NCBI RefSeq assembly: GCF_005144585.1
Contig: NZ_SSMQ01000002.1
Span: forward strand, 124,001-188,000
Reading direction: 5' to 3'
DNA from: Polyangium fumosum
GTDB lineage: Bacteria > Myxococcota_A > Polyangia > Polyangiales > Polyangiaceae
DNA length: 64,000 nt
Shown piece after piece: positions 24,512 through 33,458 of this stretch; positions within the stretch are counted from its first letter, which is position 1, and each line of letters begins with the position of its first letter. A program made the position numbers and the translations under genes. The notes beneath the pieces are model-generated. The model was not told the origin of the DNA, made no database searches, and saw only the letters and a program-made list of their open reading frames with translations.

Positions 24512-25585
24512 TCAGGAGTTCTTCTGCGTTCGAAGATCCGACGGGCGCATGCAACGGCGCAATGCCTCCCGCAACGTGGACAGGGTGGCGATTTTCGTGA
24601 GATCGATCCCGATTTCGACCATCGTCTGCGCGACCGCGGGGCGAATGCCCGTGATGGTGCACTTCGCGCCGACGAGCTCCGCCGCGCGCACGAGTTTTCC
24701 GATGTGATCGGCCGTCTCCGCGTCGATCGCGTCGACGCCGGTCAAATCGATGATCGCGACCCGCGCGCCTTTGTGGGTGATCGCGTCGAGCAGCCGCTCC
24801 ATCATCTCGGCCGCGCGCCTCGTATCGACCGCGCCGAAGAGCGGGAGCGTGAGCACGCCGTCCCATACCTCGATGATCGGGGTCGAGAGCGCCCGGATCG
24901 CCTCCTCCTGCTGCGCGATGAGGTCGAGCTTTTCGCGCAGCGCGTGCTCGGCCTGGGTGCGCTCCTCGACCTCCCGGCGCACGCGCTCGAGCGCCACCGC
25001 GAGGTCCGCCTTCGTGACCTGATCCGATTGAAAGAGCGCGTCGAGCCGCGCTTCGAGGCTCCGGTCCGAGGGTCGAATGACGAATTCATCGAAGGCGTCG
25101 CCCTCCGCCGCGAACAACGTCTGCTCGGCCCAGCAGGTCGGGACCCCGAAATGGCGCTGAAAAATCCCCGAGAGCTTGCCCGCGACGAACGACGCCCCCC
25201 AGGAGACCCCGAGCGCGCGCTGCGCGACCGATTCCCAGTTGTTGTAGACCCGCACCCGCGCCTCGCGCGCGACGAGGTCGACCGAGACGAGCTGCCAGCG
25301 CCCCCAGCCCGCCGCCGCCGCGACGCGGATGAGCCTTTCGAATCCCTCCTCGAACGTCGACGCCGAGGCAATCATGCGCCAATCCCCGTCGATGCTGTCG
25401 CGCCCCCCCTGCTGCATCGCGAGCTCGAACCGCTCGGCCCCGACCATTCTCTGCACCGTCGTGAGCAGCCCCGCCATGGTGCTCTCGATCCACGCCGTCA
25501 TCACCGGCGCGCCCGCCCATAAGCAAAGCCCGTCCTCCTCACGCCACTCGATGTCGATGCCGCCCACCTCAAGCTTCGGATTCAT
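24512..25585 (-). CDS. V4R-like sensor / coiled coil / STAS protein (copy 2)
   Basis: A 357-residue paralogue of the preceding protein, with the same domain order and long stretches of near identity: RDSIDGDW, AAAGWGRWQLVSVD, GIFQRHFGVPTCWAEQ, the coiled coil and LSTPIIEVWDGVLTLPLFG. Divergence is concentrated in the first 90 residues, where a ligand would be sensed. The start MNPKLEVGG is chosen because it aligns with copy 1; an ATG 12 codons upstream is possible. It lies about 220 bp upstream of copy 1 with no gene between, consistent with tandem duplication. Both copies keep the STAS Thr (DLTGVD) that is phosphorylated in RsbR relatives. Confidence 0.85.
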   Translation of the reverse strand: MNPKLEVGGIDIEWREEDGLCLWAGAPVMTAWIESTMAGLLTTVQRMVGAERFELAMQQGGRDSIDGDWRMIASASTFEEGFERLIRVAAAAGWGRWQLVSVDLVAREARVRVYNNWESVAQRALGVSWGASFVAGKLSGIFQRHFGVPTCWAEQTLFAAEGDAFDEFVIRPSDRSLEARLDALFQSDQVTKADLAVALERVRREVEERTQAEHALREKLDLIAQQEEAIRALSTPIIEVWDGVLTLPLFGAVDTRRAAEMMERLLDAITHKGARVAIIDLTGVDAIDAETADHIGKLVRAAELVGAKCTITGIRPAVAQTMVEIGIDLTKIATLSTLREALRRCMRPSDLRTQKNS

Positions 25586-25645
25586 GCGGCCGAACATAAA
25601 CCGGGGACGGAAAAACCGCATCCAGAATTCGGAAAAAGCAGGCTG

Positions 25646-26377
25646 CTACATGGTGCTACGTTCCACGACACGGTCGAGATGCTCCTGGAAGAACGCGAGG
25701 ACGCGATCCTTGGCGTCGAGCGCGGAGGGCTCGTGGTAGCCGGCGTGCATCGGCAGGAGCGGGCCGATCTTCTGGAGAATTGCACCCTCGGTGCGCGTGA
25801 AAAACGAATGCCCCGCGTCCTCGTAGACCTTGATGTCCGAAGGGACGCCGAGCCGCGCGAGGTTCCGCCGCAAGCGCTCGGGCGCGTCTCGCAAAGGCTT
25901 GTCGAGGCCGCCGAAGCTCGCCACCGTCGGGCAGGCGCTCGGCAGATCCTCGGGGATCTCGCCATAAAAAGGTGCAGCGACCTTGTAATGGCCGCGCATC
26001 GCGAGCACGACCGCGAAGCCGCCGCCCATGCAAAAGCCGACCACGCCGAGCCGGTTCCCGTCGACCTCGGGACGCGACGCGAGATACCGCCTCGCCGCGT
26101 CGAGGTCGTCGATCGGCCGGCCGCGTTGCTTGATGATCGAGCGAATCGCGCCCGCCACGCATAAGAGCTTCGGGCCGCGGTGAAAGAGGTCCGGGATGAG
26201 CACGACATACCCCGCCTCGGCGAACTCCCGCGCGACGCGCTTCATCTCCTCGTTGAGGCCGAAAACCTCATAGATGAGCAAAAGCCCAGGCCGCGGCTCC
26301 GGCCGGTCCGGCAGCGTGAGGATGCCCCGCATCGAGAAACCGTCGTCGCAAGGAAACCTGATCTCGCGCTGATCCAT
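25646..26377 (-). CDS. Dienelactone hydrolase family alpha/beta hydrolase
   Basis: A 243-residue cytoplasmic hydrolase starting at MDQREIRFP behind a GGGGGG sequence. Features of dienelactone hydrolase are present: IYEVFGL with the active-site Glu near residue 38, the nucleophile elbow GFCMGGGFAV with Cys in place of Ser, and GHSFF supplying the catalytic His near the C-terminus; a catalytic Asp lies in FGGLDKP. DLH enzymes open lactone rings in chlorocatechol breakdown, but many members act on other esters, and no aromatic-degradation genes are nearby, so the substrate is unknown. The gene runs with the hypothetical protein upstream of it. Confidence 0.9.
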   Translation of the reverse strand: MDQREIRFPCDDGFSMRGILTLPDRPEPRPGLLLIYEVFGLNEEMKRVAREFAEAGYVVLIPDLFHRGPKLLCVAGAIRSIIKQRGRPIDDLDAARRYLASRPEVDGNRLGVVGFCMGGGFAVVLAMRGHYKVAAPFYGEIPEDLPSACPTVASFGGLDKPLRDAPERLRRNLARLGVPSDIKVYEDAGHSFFTRTEGAILQKIGPLLPMHAGYHEPSALDAKDRVLAFFQEHLDRVVERSTM

Positions 26378-26411
26378 CGAGCCCCCCTTGTACCATGGGG
26401 GAGGCCGCTCC

Positions 26412-27161
26412 TCAGCCGAGGTTGCGCTTCTTGTCGGCCGGCGCGCCCTGCCCCGCGGCCGCCGGCATGCGCACCGAAGGCTTGCGCGCAGGCCTGCCCT
26501 CGGCGCGCGCAGGCGCGAGGCTGCGCAGCGTGGCCTGCACCTCGTCGCGCACGTGCGGGCCGAGGAGCCGCTCGGCCTGCGCCACGATGCGGCCCGCGAA
26601 CGCGGCGAGGATCGCCTGGCCTTCGAGGTCGTCCTGCTCGGGCGCCCCCAGCTTGCGTCGGTGCTCCTCGTAATCCCGGGCGCAGGCCCCGACCGGACCC
26701 GGCGCGGAGAGGGCGCGACGCACGACCAGGCGCGCGCCCCGCTCGCCCGTGACCGCGGGCAGCTCCGCGGCGATCCGCAGCGCACCCTCGACATTGCCGG
26801 CCGCGGCGAGCATGGGCGCGAAGTACTTGCGGGCGAGCTCGACGAGGCGCGGGGCGAGCGCCTGCTCGTCGAGCACGGTCACGTCCGGCGGGAGCAGCCC
26901 CGCCACGCCAGCCTCGTGCAGAAAGGCGTTGAGGACCCGCGAGCGCGTCGGGACGGGGCGCAGGTAGGTCCCGGAGCCCCGCTCGGTCGGACGCACGGCG
27001 GGCATGGCCTTGACGGACCGAGGCTTCCGCGCGCGCGCGAGGTGCCGGTCGGCGAGCGCCTTCTGCGCCTCCGGGTCGCCGCCCGAGACGAGCTCGGACA
27101 CACGTTTGGCGGGGCCAAAGGCTGGATCCGAAGGAGGCGTGTGACGCTTGCCGCTGGACAT
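26412..27161 (-). CDS. Hypothetical helical protein
   Basis: A 249-residue protein starting at MSSGKRHTPP. The N-terminal 70 residues and the C-terminal 35 are basic and low in order (ARARKPRSVKAMPAV; APADKKRNLG); the centre is alpha-helical and Ala/Leu/Arg-rich, with ALRIAAELPAVTGERGARLV and IVAQAERLLGPHVRDEVQ. No signal peptide, membrane segment or catalytic motif is visible, and I recognise no family. It lies 34 bp upstream of the dienelactone hydrolase on the same strand, so they probably share a transcript. The larger open frame that runs into the histidine kinase gene is a shadow. Confidence 0.6.
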   Translation of the reverse strand: MSSGKRHTPPSDPAFGPAKRVSELVSGGDPEAQKALADRHLARARKPRSVKAMPAVRPTERGSGTYLRPVPTRSRVLNAFLHEAGVAGLLPPDVTVLDEQALAPRLVELARKYFAPMLAAAGNVEGALRIAAELPAVTGERGARLVVRRALSAPGPVGACARDYEEHRRKLGAPEQDDLEGQAILAAFAGRIVAQAERLLGPHVRDEVQATLRSLAPARAEGRPARKPSVRMPAAAGQGAPADKKRNLG

Positions 27162-27291
27162 GCGAGGGGTGGCTCGCGCAAAGGAGCCTGCTCGTCCGTC
27201 TACCACGCGGAAAGCGTTCAGGTGTGGAGAACTTGGACTGGCTCGGACGAATATTGTCCGAGGCTGGATCCAGGCTGATTTCCGCGAGGGC

Positions 27292-29928
27292 TCAGGCGGC
27301 GCGGAGCACGGCCTGGATGGCGTCGAAGCTCGCGGGCTTGACGAGGTGTGCGTCGAAGCCGGCCTCGAGGGCGCGGTCGCGGTCCTCGGCCTGGCCGTAG
27401 CCGGTGACGGCCACGATGAACGGGCGCAGGGTCCCGTCGTCGCGCAGGCGCTTGCAGACCTCATAACCGTCCATGCGCGGCAGGCCAATGTCGAGGAGCA
27501 CGATCTCGGGGTGGCCATTCGACACGGCTTCGAGGGCCGCCTCGCCGTCGTGCGCGACGGAGACCTCGTGACCGAGCGTTTCGAGCAGCGCGGCCATCGT
27601 CTCGGCCGCGTCGATGTTGTCGTCCACGACGAGGACACGGCGGCTCTGCCCCATCGCGGGGATTTCGGGGGGTTGCGGGGCCGTCATGGGAGCTTCCTCC
27701 AGCGCGAGACGGACGACGAACTCGCTGCCTTTTCCGAGCCCGTCGCTATGGGCTTCGACCCTCCCGCCGTGCAGCTCGACGAGGCGGCGAACGAGAGAGA
27801 GTCCGATTCCGAGCCCCCCCTCCGAGCGGTCGAGGGTGCGCGTCGATTGGTAAAATGTGTCGAATACATGCGGCAAGTCCTTCGGATCGATCCCACGGCC
27901 GTTGTCCTTGATCCGGATGAGCGCTTCGTTTCGAGGTCCCCTTTCGATGCCGAGGTGAATGCGGCCTCCGTCGTCGGTGTACTTGGCCGCGTTGTTCAGC
28001 AAATTGGCCACGACCTGCGTGAGCCGCGCCGCGTCGACATTCACGTGAAGCGGCTCGGGGCAAGGCGCGAGGTCGAGATGGTGCTTGCGGGCGTCGATGA
28101 GCGGCCGCGTCGATTCGATCGCCTGGTCGATGATCTCGCCGAGCTCGTGCGTCTCTTTTCGCAAGGTGATCCGTCCGCGCGAAATGCGCGAGACATCGAG
28201 CAAATCGTCGAGGAGGCGCACGAGGTGGCCGACCTGCCGCTCGATGACGTCGCGGGACCGCAAAAGCCGCGGCTCGGCGAGCTCGACCCGCTTCTGGATC
28301 TCCACGGCCGTCTTGATGGGCGCGAGCGGATTGCGGAGCTCGTGCGCCAGCATGGCCAAAAATTCGTCCTTGCGGCGATCGGCCTCGCGCAGGGCCTCCT
28401 CGGCGCGGTCTTGATCGGTGACGTCCTGGACGACGATGCCGATGCCCACGATCTCGCCCGCCCGTCGGTCGCGCACCGGATAATAGTTGCAGAGCCAGTG
28501 GCGGACCTCGCCCGGACACGCGCGCGTCTCGCCGATGAGGGGCACGTTGAGGAGCCGTTCGCCCACGAGCACGCGGCGATACGCATCCTCGAGCAGCGGC
28601 CACAGGTCGGGGACGAGATCCGCGACGCGGCGACCGAGGTGCTCGGCGACCGAAGCACCGTTCATCGACGCCAGGCTCTCGTTGACACGCACGAACCTGC
28701 ATTGCGTGTCGACCAGCGCAATGCCGAGGGGCGCATACGCGAAGAGGTTGTCGAGCAGGCCGAGCGCCTCCTCGGTCGAGCGTTGCGTCTCGCGGAGCAC
28801 CTCCTCGCTACGCTTCCTTTGCGTGATGTCCTCGATCACCGCAGTCGACGTGGAGATCTCCCCACGAACGTCCCGCAAGAAGAAGGCGTGCACGCGCACC
28901 CAGGCGATGCTGCCGTCCTTGCGGAGGTACCGCTTTTCGGTGCGATACACCCGCCCGTCCCGCGCGGCCTCCCGATACCCGGCCACGTCCTTTTCACGAT
29001 CGTCGGGGTGCGTGAGCTCGCTGAACCTCTTGCTGAGGAGCTCGGCCGCCGAATACCCGGTGATCTCGCAATAACAGGCGTTGACCCGGAGCAAGCGCCC
29101 GTCCTTGGCGTCCGCCTGCGCCATCCCGAGGGGGATCCAATCGTAGAGCTGCCGGAACAGCTCGTCGGTCCAGCGCGCCACGCTCTCGGCGGCGCGGCGC
29201 GGCGTGAGGTCGCGAATGACCGTCGCGCGCGCCGGGCGGCCTTTGACATGAACATTGCCGCCGCGAAGCTCGGCCACGAATCGGCTGCCGTCCTTGCGCT
29301 GGAGCACAGCCTCGTAGCTGGTCTCGGCGCCGCTCCTCAGCCGCTCCGCGAGCAAAGGCTGAAAATCCTCCGGCGCGAGCAGCTCTTTCCGCGTCCCAAG
29401 GACCTCCTCGCGGCCATACCCGAAGGTCTCGGTGAAGGCCTGGTTGACGTCGAGGATCACGCCCTCGCTGTGGAGGACCAGCGGATCGAACGAGGCCTGC
29501 GCGAGGACGCGGAATCGCCCCTCGCTTTCGCGCAGGACCTCCACCTCCGCGGTCACGCGCGCTTCGAGGGCGCGCAGCCGATCGAGCCGCGAGGTGCAAT
29601 CCCCGAAGCGGCGATCGAAGCGGCGCATGCGCTCGCCAATCCAGCTCATGGCGAGGCCGAACGCAAAAAAGAGGGCAACGAGCGCTCCGTCGCGCGCGGC
29701 CGCCGAACGCAGGAACACGGCCAACCCACAAAGACCCGTGGCGAGCAGGCCAGGCCCGAGACCACCGAGCACAGCCGGAAGCACAACCGCGAGGGAAAAG
29801 AGGGACCATGGGGGCCACGCGCCGAGCCATCGTTCGAGCGACGCGTGCACGACCATCACCGTGGCCGTCGACAGGACGGCCACGACGAAGCCGAGCGACG
29901 TGGACCGTTGTGTTCGCTGCGTCTGCAT
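27292..29928 (-). CDS. Hybrid sensor histidine kinase with PAS domains and C-terminal receiver
   Basis: About 878 residues from ATG 29928 (a GTG six codons upstream is possible). Three or four hydrophobic segments in the first 100 residues form a membrane anchor. Three PAS domains follow (each ending in PAC-like sequence, e.g. VIRDLTPRR and VVQDVTDQD). The kinase core has the phospho-acceptor His in LAMLAHELRNPLAP, the N box NLLNNAAKYTDDGG, and G boxes DNGRGIDPKDLPHVF and GGLGIGLSLVRR. The C-terminal receiver carries the acidic pair in VLVVDDN, the phosphorylatable Asp in VLLDIGLPRMDGYE, and the Lys in LVKPA. Autophosphorylation with internal phosphotransfer is expected; no dedicated output regulator is adjacent. 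Confidence 0.93.
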   Translation of the reverse strand: MQTQRTQRSTSLGFVVAVLSTATVMVVHASLERWLGAWPPWSLFSLAVVLPAVLGGLGPGLLATGLCGLAVFLRSAAARDGALVALFFAFGLAMSWIGERMRRFDRRFGDCTSRLDRLRALEARVTAEVEVLRESEGRFRVLAQASFDPLVLHSEGVILDVNQAFTETFGYGREEVLGTRKELLAPEDFQPLLAERLRSGAETSYEAVLQRKDGSRFVAELRGGNVHVKGRPARATVIRDLTPRRAAESVARWTDELFRQLYDWIPLGMAQADAKDGRLLRVNACYCEITGYSAAELLSKRFSELTHPDDREKDVAGYREAARDGRVYRTEKRYLRKDGSIAWVRVHAFFLRDVRGEISTSTAVIEDITQRKRSEEVLRETQRSTEEALGLLDNLFAYAPLGIALVDTQCRFVRVNESLASMNGASVAEHLGRRVADLVPDLWPLLEDAYRRVLVGERLLNVPLIGETRACPGEVRHWLCNYYPVRDRRAGEIVGIGIVVQDVTDQDRAEEALREADRRKDEFLAMLAHELRNPLAPIKTAVEIQKRVELAEPRLLRSRDVIERQVGHLVRLLDDLLDVSRISRGRITLRKETHELGEIIDQAIESTRPLIDARKHHLDLAPCPEPLHVNVDAARLTQVVANLLNNAAKYTDDGGRIHLGIERGPRNEALIRIKDNGRGIDPKDLPHVFDTFYQSTRTLDRSEGGLGIGLSLVRRLVELHGGRVEAHSDGLGKGSEFVVRLALEEAPMTAPQPPEIPAMGQSRRVLVVDDNIDAAETMAALLETLGHEVSVAHDGEAALEAVSNGHPEIVLLDIGLPRMDGYEVCKRLRDDGTLRPFIVAVTGYGQAEDRDRALEAGFDAHLVKPASFDAIQAVLRAA

Positions 29929-30052
29929 TCGGTTCCGTGACGTCACGGAGCGTTCGTACAGACCCCTACTATGCGCCGCGCACGTCGCACGTCACGGCGA
30001 ATGCATTTGCTCGAAGCTGTCCGGAAAAACCAGCCTCGGGGGCCACGCGGGC

Positions 30053-31177
30053 TCAGCAGCCAGGGCCGTTCGGGCAGCTTCCTTCGCGGGGCGTGGCGCT
30101 CGCAGCGCCGACGTCGCACCAGGTGGGGAAGGTGTCGGGCAAACCCTTGGCATAAGGCGATTCGCCGGCGCCGATCCAGTAGGGGTGGTCGAGGACGAAC
30201 TGCCACATCGACGCGTAGCTCGTGAGCCCGTTCATGGCGTCGATGGGCGGCTCGGCGTGGCCGCAATTGTGGACGCACTCGAGGAAAAAATGCCCGCGGG
30301 AGGCGAGGTTCTGCTCGAGGTCCTTCGACGCGGTCTCGAAGTTCATGACGCCGAAGCAATTGTCGGTGGGCCCGCCCCAGAGGACGATCGCCGGCATGCG
30401 GTGCTCGGGGTTCGGGAACGGCTTGATGAGGCCGCCCGTGCCACCGGAGAACGAAAGGATCGAGGAGAGGTATTGCCCACGGCCGCCCGCGAGCTGGCTC
30501 GTCCAGAGCGCGCCCGCGCTGACGCCGGCGCTGGCGACGCACTCCTTGTTGACGCTGAACTGCGCGGACACGCAGGCGAGCATGTCGTCGAAGAAGACGA
30601 ATTCCTCCTCCATGCGCGCCGTGGTCTGCGTGGCGTCGAAGGGCCATTTGAAGGTGATGTCGTCCTTCGATTCGGGGATGACGGCGATGAAGCGCTGCTG
30701 ATCGACGGCGGTCTGGATCTGGCCCTTTTCGTAAAAGTCATCGGCACTCCCGCCGAGCCAGTGCCAGAGGAAGATCACGGGGAGGCGCTCGTCGGGCATG
30801 ATCTCCGCGGGGACGACGAGGCGGAAGTCCCGATCGGCGTTGCCGCTCTTGAGGAGGTTGTGCCCGGAGACGAGCGCGGGACACGCGCCGCCCGAATACT
30901 TGGGTGGCTCGGGCGCGAGGGCCGCGCCGGGTGGAGGCGCGTCGCCGCACTTCAAAAAGACGCTCGCGCCGCCCCCGCCGCCTTGCCCTCCGCCCGCGCC
31001 GCCCGCGCCGCCCAATCCCCCGTCGCCGCCCGCGCCGCCGGTGCCGCCCGCGCCCCCGGCCGCGCCAGCGCCCGATCCCGCGTTGCCGCCGGTATTGGCC
31101 GACCCGCCGTCGTCGCCGCAGCCCTCGGCCATTGCGACGAGCCCGAGAAGTGCAAGAAAAATCGCGCCATACTTCAT
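30053..31177 (-). CDS. Secreted lipoprotein esterase, PHB-depolymerase-like
   Basis: A 374-residue protein with GGGAGG before the ATG. The signal peptide ends in MAEGC, a probable lipobox, followed by about 50 residues of nearly pure Gly/Ala (GGAGGTGGAGGDGGLGG) as a spacer. The catalytic part is an alpha/beta hydrolase: LPVIFLWHWLGG (oxyanion region), the nucleophile elbow GVSAGALW with Ser, and CGHAEPP supplying the His. The order and the HWLGG segment resemble polyhydroxybutyrate depolymerase/feruloyl-esterase-type secreted esterases (LpqC family). Paired Cys residues near the C-terminus suggest disulfides. Likely substrates are external polyesters or plant esters; not certain. Confidence 0.85.
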   Translation of the reverse strand: MKYGAIFLALLGLVAMAEGCGDDGGSANTGGNAGSGAGAAGGAGGTGGAGGDGGLGGAGGAGGGQGGGGGASVFLKCGDAPPPGAALAPEPPKYSGGACPALVSGHNLLKSGNADRDFRLVVPAEIMPDERLPVIFLWHWLGGSADDFYEKGQIQTAVDQQRFIAVIPESKDDITFKWPFDATQTTARMEEEFVFFDDMLACVSAQFSVNKECVASAGVSAGALWTSQLAGGRGQYLSSILSFSGGTGGLIKPFPNPEHRMPAIVLWGGPTDNCFGVMNFETASKDLEQNLASRGHFFLECVHNCGHAEPPIDAMNGLTSYASMWQFVLDHPYWIGAGESPYAKGLPDTFPTWCDVGAASATPREGSCPNGPGC

Positions 31178-31249
31178 GACGAAGACCTCCCGGAATGGTC
31201 TTACACCCGGGGCGGCGCGGCGAAAAGGGAATTGGGGGAGGTTCGTTTT

Positions 31250-33358
31250 TCAGAACCGCGGGCGCGCACGCGGGATCATCGGCAGCTCGCCCGGCGGCAG
31301 CGCCTGCAGCGCCGCCAGGAGGTTCGCGGCGCCGGCCTTCGTCTTCTCGATGCCCGGCGCGATCGGCGCCGTCTCCTCGCGCTCCTCGTAGAGCTCCTTC
31401 GGAAGCTCCAGCAAGAATCGGCTCGGCGTGCGCGGCACGAGCTTGCCGCGCTGCCCGCGCGCCATGCAGCGCGACAGGTGGAGTTTTTCCCGGGCGCGCG
31501 TCACGCCCACGTAGAAAAGGCGCCGCTCCTCTTCCAGGCTCACCGCCCCGTCCTGGTCGCCGGGCACGAAATCGGTCGCGCGCTCGGTCGTCGTGCGAGA
31601 ATGCGGGCAAAAGCCCTCCTCGACGCCGATCAAGAAGACGTACGGGAACTCCAAACCCTTCGAGCCGTGCATCGTGGTGAGCGTGACGCGGTCCGTCGCC
31701 TCTTCGTCCTGCTCATCCATGCGCAGCGCGAGCAGGCGCAAAAACTCGGCGAAGTGCTCCCGATCGCCCTTGCCCGCCTCGTCACGCCGCGCGAAGACCT
31801 TGAGCAGGCCCTCGACGTTGCCCCAGCGACGCGCCGCGACCTGCGGGTTCGCCGAGGCCGCCATGATGTCGGCCTTGAGGCCGATCGCCTCGCAGAGCTT
31901 CGCCGCGATCTCCGCGCTCGGCAGCTTTTGCTCGAACGCGAGACGCCCGCCCTCGACGATCCGCACGAACTGCCGGCACCCCTCGAGCGCCCCCGGCGGC
32001 AGCTCCCGCACGGCGTGCGCGCGCTGCACCACGGCCCACAGGCTCATGTCCTGCGCGGTCGCATGCGCCGTGATCTTGTGGAATGCGACTTCGCCAATGC
32101 CTCGCGCCGGATAGTTCACGACGCGCCGCAGGGACATCTCGTCGTCGGGCGAGAGCACGACCTTGAGGTACGCGATGAGGTCCTTGACCTCTTTGCGCTC
32201 GAAGAACTGCTGGCCGCCGATCATGCGGAGCGGAATGCCCCGCTCCTTCAAGGCCTGCTCGATCGGCTGCGCCTGGAGGTTCGAGCGGTAGAGCACCGCG
32301 ATGTCCTTGGGGCGCACGCCGTGCTTCTCGATGAGCTGTTGCGACTCGCTCGCGACGAAGCTCGCCTCGACCTCGGGATCGGCGCAGACGACGACCTGCA
32401 CGATGGGCCCGTCGCCCTGCGTGGGCACGAGGACCTTGCGGTGCCTTTTGCCCCCCTGCCGCGCGAGGATCGCGTTCGCCACGTCGAGGATCGGCTTCTT
32501 CGAGCGATAGTTGTGCTCGAGCTTGACGACCTTCGCGCCCGGAAAATGGTCCTCGAACGAGAGGATGTTCTTCACGTCGGCGCCGCGCCACGCGTAGATC
32601 GACTGATCGTCGTCGCCGACGACCACCACGTTGCGGTGCGCGCCCGCGAGCTGGAGCACGAGCTCGAGCTGCGCGTGGTTCGTGTCCTGGTACTCGTCGA
32701 CGATCAGGTACCGGTAGCGCATCTGGTACTTCTGGAGCACGTCGGCGCGCTTCCTCCAGAGGCGGACGAGCTCGCAGATGAGATCGTCGAAGTCGAACGC
32801 CTGGAAGGTCCGCAGCGCGGCGAGGTACTTCGGGTAGACGAGCATGCTGATCTCGTCGTACTCGTCCACGCCGCGGCTCTTGCGTTGCTTCTCCAGCCAC
32901 TCCTCGGGCGTGATGAAGTCGTTCTTCGCGGCCGAGATGCGCGCAAGGATCGCGCCGATGTCGTAGTTCTTCGTGGTGCGCAGCTCGCGCAGGATCTCGC
33001 GGATCGCGCTCGTCTGGTCCGCCTGATCGAGGATGGCGAACTTCGAGCCGCGGAAGCCGAGCGCGCGCGTCTCCTGGCCGAGCGTGTCGAGGCCGAAGCG
33101 GTGGAAGGTGCAGACCTTGAGGTCCTTCGCGACCTTCGGGCCGACGAGCTTCGCGACGCGCTCGTGCATCTCGGCGGCGGCCTTGTTCGTGAAGGTCATC
33201 GCGAGGATGCTGGTCGCGGGGACGCCCTTGCCGAGCAGCCGCCCGATACGCTCGGTGACGACGCGCGTCTTGCCCGAGCCTGCCCCGGCGAGTACGAGCA
33301 TCGGCCCGAGATCGTGCTCGACCGCCTGCTTCTGAGAGGGGTTGAGATCGATCGCCAC
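31250..33358 (-). CDS. UvrD/Rep-family DNA helicase
   Basis: A 702-residue superfamily 1A helicase with a GTG start (MAIDLNPSQKQAV). All motifs are visible: Q motif NPSQKQAV, Walker A GAGSGKT, motif Ia TFTNKAAAEM, Walker B DEYQDTN, motif III GDDDQSIYAWRGA, motif IV EHNYRS, motif V TTMHGSKGLEF and motif VI VGVTRAREKL. Length and the absence of a long C-terminal tail fit Rep or a short PcrA. These 3'-5' translocases displace proteins from DNA and assist replication restart and repair. The gene is flanked by secreted-protein genes and probably has its own promoter. I leave the symbol blank because Rep and UvrD/PcrA cannot be separated by eye. Confidence 0.93.
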   Translation of the reverse strand: MAIDLNPSQKQAVEHDLGPMLVLAGAGSGKTRVVTERIGRLLGKGVPATSILAMTFTNKAAAEMHERVAKLVGPKVAKDLKVCTFHRFGLDTLGQETRALGFRGSKFAILDQADQTSAIREILRELRTTKNYDIGAILARISAAKNDFITPEEWLEKQRKSRGVDEYDEISMLVYPKYLAALRTFQAFDFDDLICELVRLWRKRADVLQKYQMRYRYLIVDEYQDTNHAQLELVLQLAGAHRNVVVVGDDDQSIYAWRGADVKNILSFEDHFPGAKVVKLEHNYRSKKPILDVANAILARQGGKRHRKVLVPTQGDGPIVQVVVCADPEVEASFVASESQQLIEKHGVRPKDIAVLYRSNLQAQPIEQALKERGIPLRMIGGQQFFERKEVKDLIAYLKVVLSPDDEMSLRRVVNYPARGIGEVAFHKITAHATAQDMSLWAVVQRAHAVRELPPGALEGCRQFVRIVEGGRLAFEQKLPSAEIAAKLCEAIGLKADIMAASANPQVAARRWGNVEGLLKVFARRDEAGKGDREHFAEFLRLLALRMDEQDEEATDRVTLTTMHGSKGLEFPYVFLIGVEEGFCPHSRTTTERATDFVPGDQDGAVSLEEERRLFYVGVTRAREKLHLSRCMARGQRGKLVPRTPSRFLLELPKELYEEREETAPIAPGIEKTKAGAANLLAALQALPPGELPMIPRARPRF

Positions 33359-33458
33359 GGCCGGGGGGTAGCGCGGCCGCGGCGGGTTGGGTAGTCGGAA
33401 ATTCTCGCGGTGCGTCAGGGCCCAGGATCAGGCCGGATTCCAGATCAGGGTGTCCAGA

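Noticed and set aside
27148-33394. Very long plus-strand open frames (930 and 1320 codons) opposite the histidine kinase and helicase
   Set aside because: Antisense to genes with complete catalytic motifs; no recognisable product.
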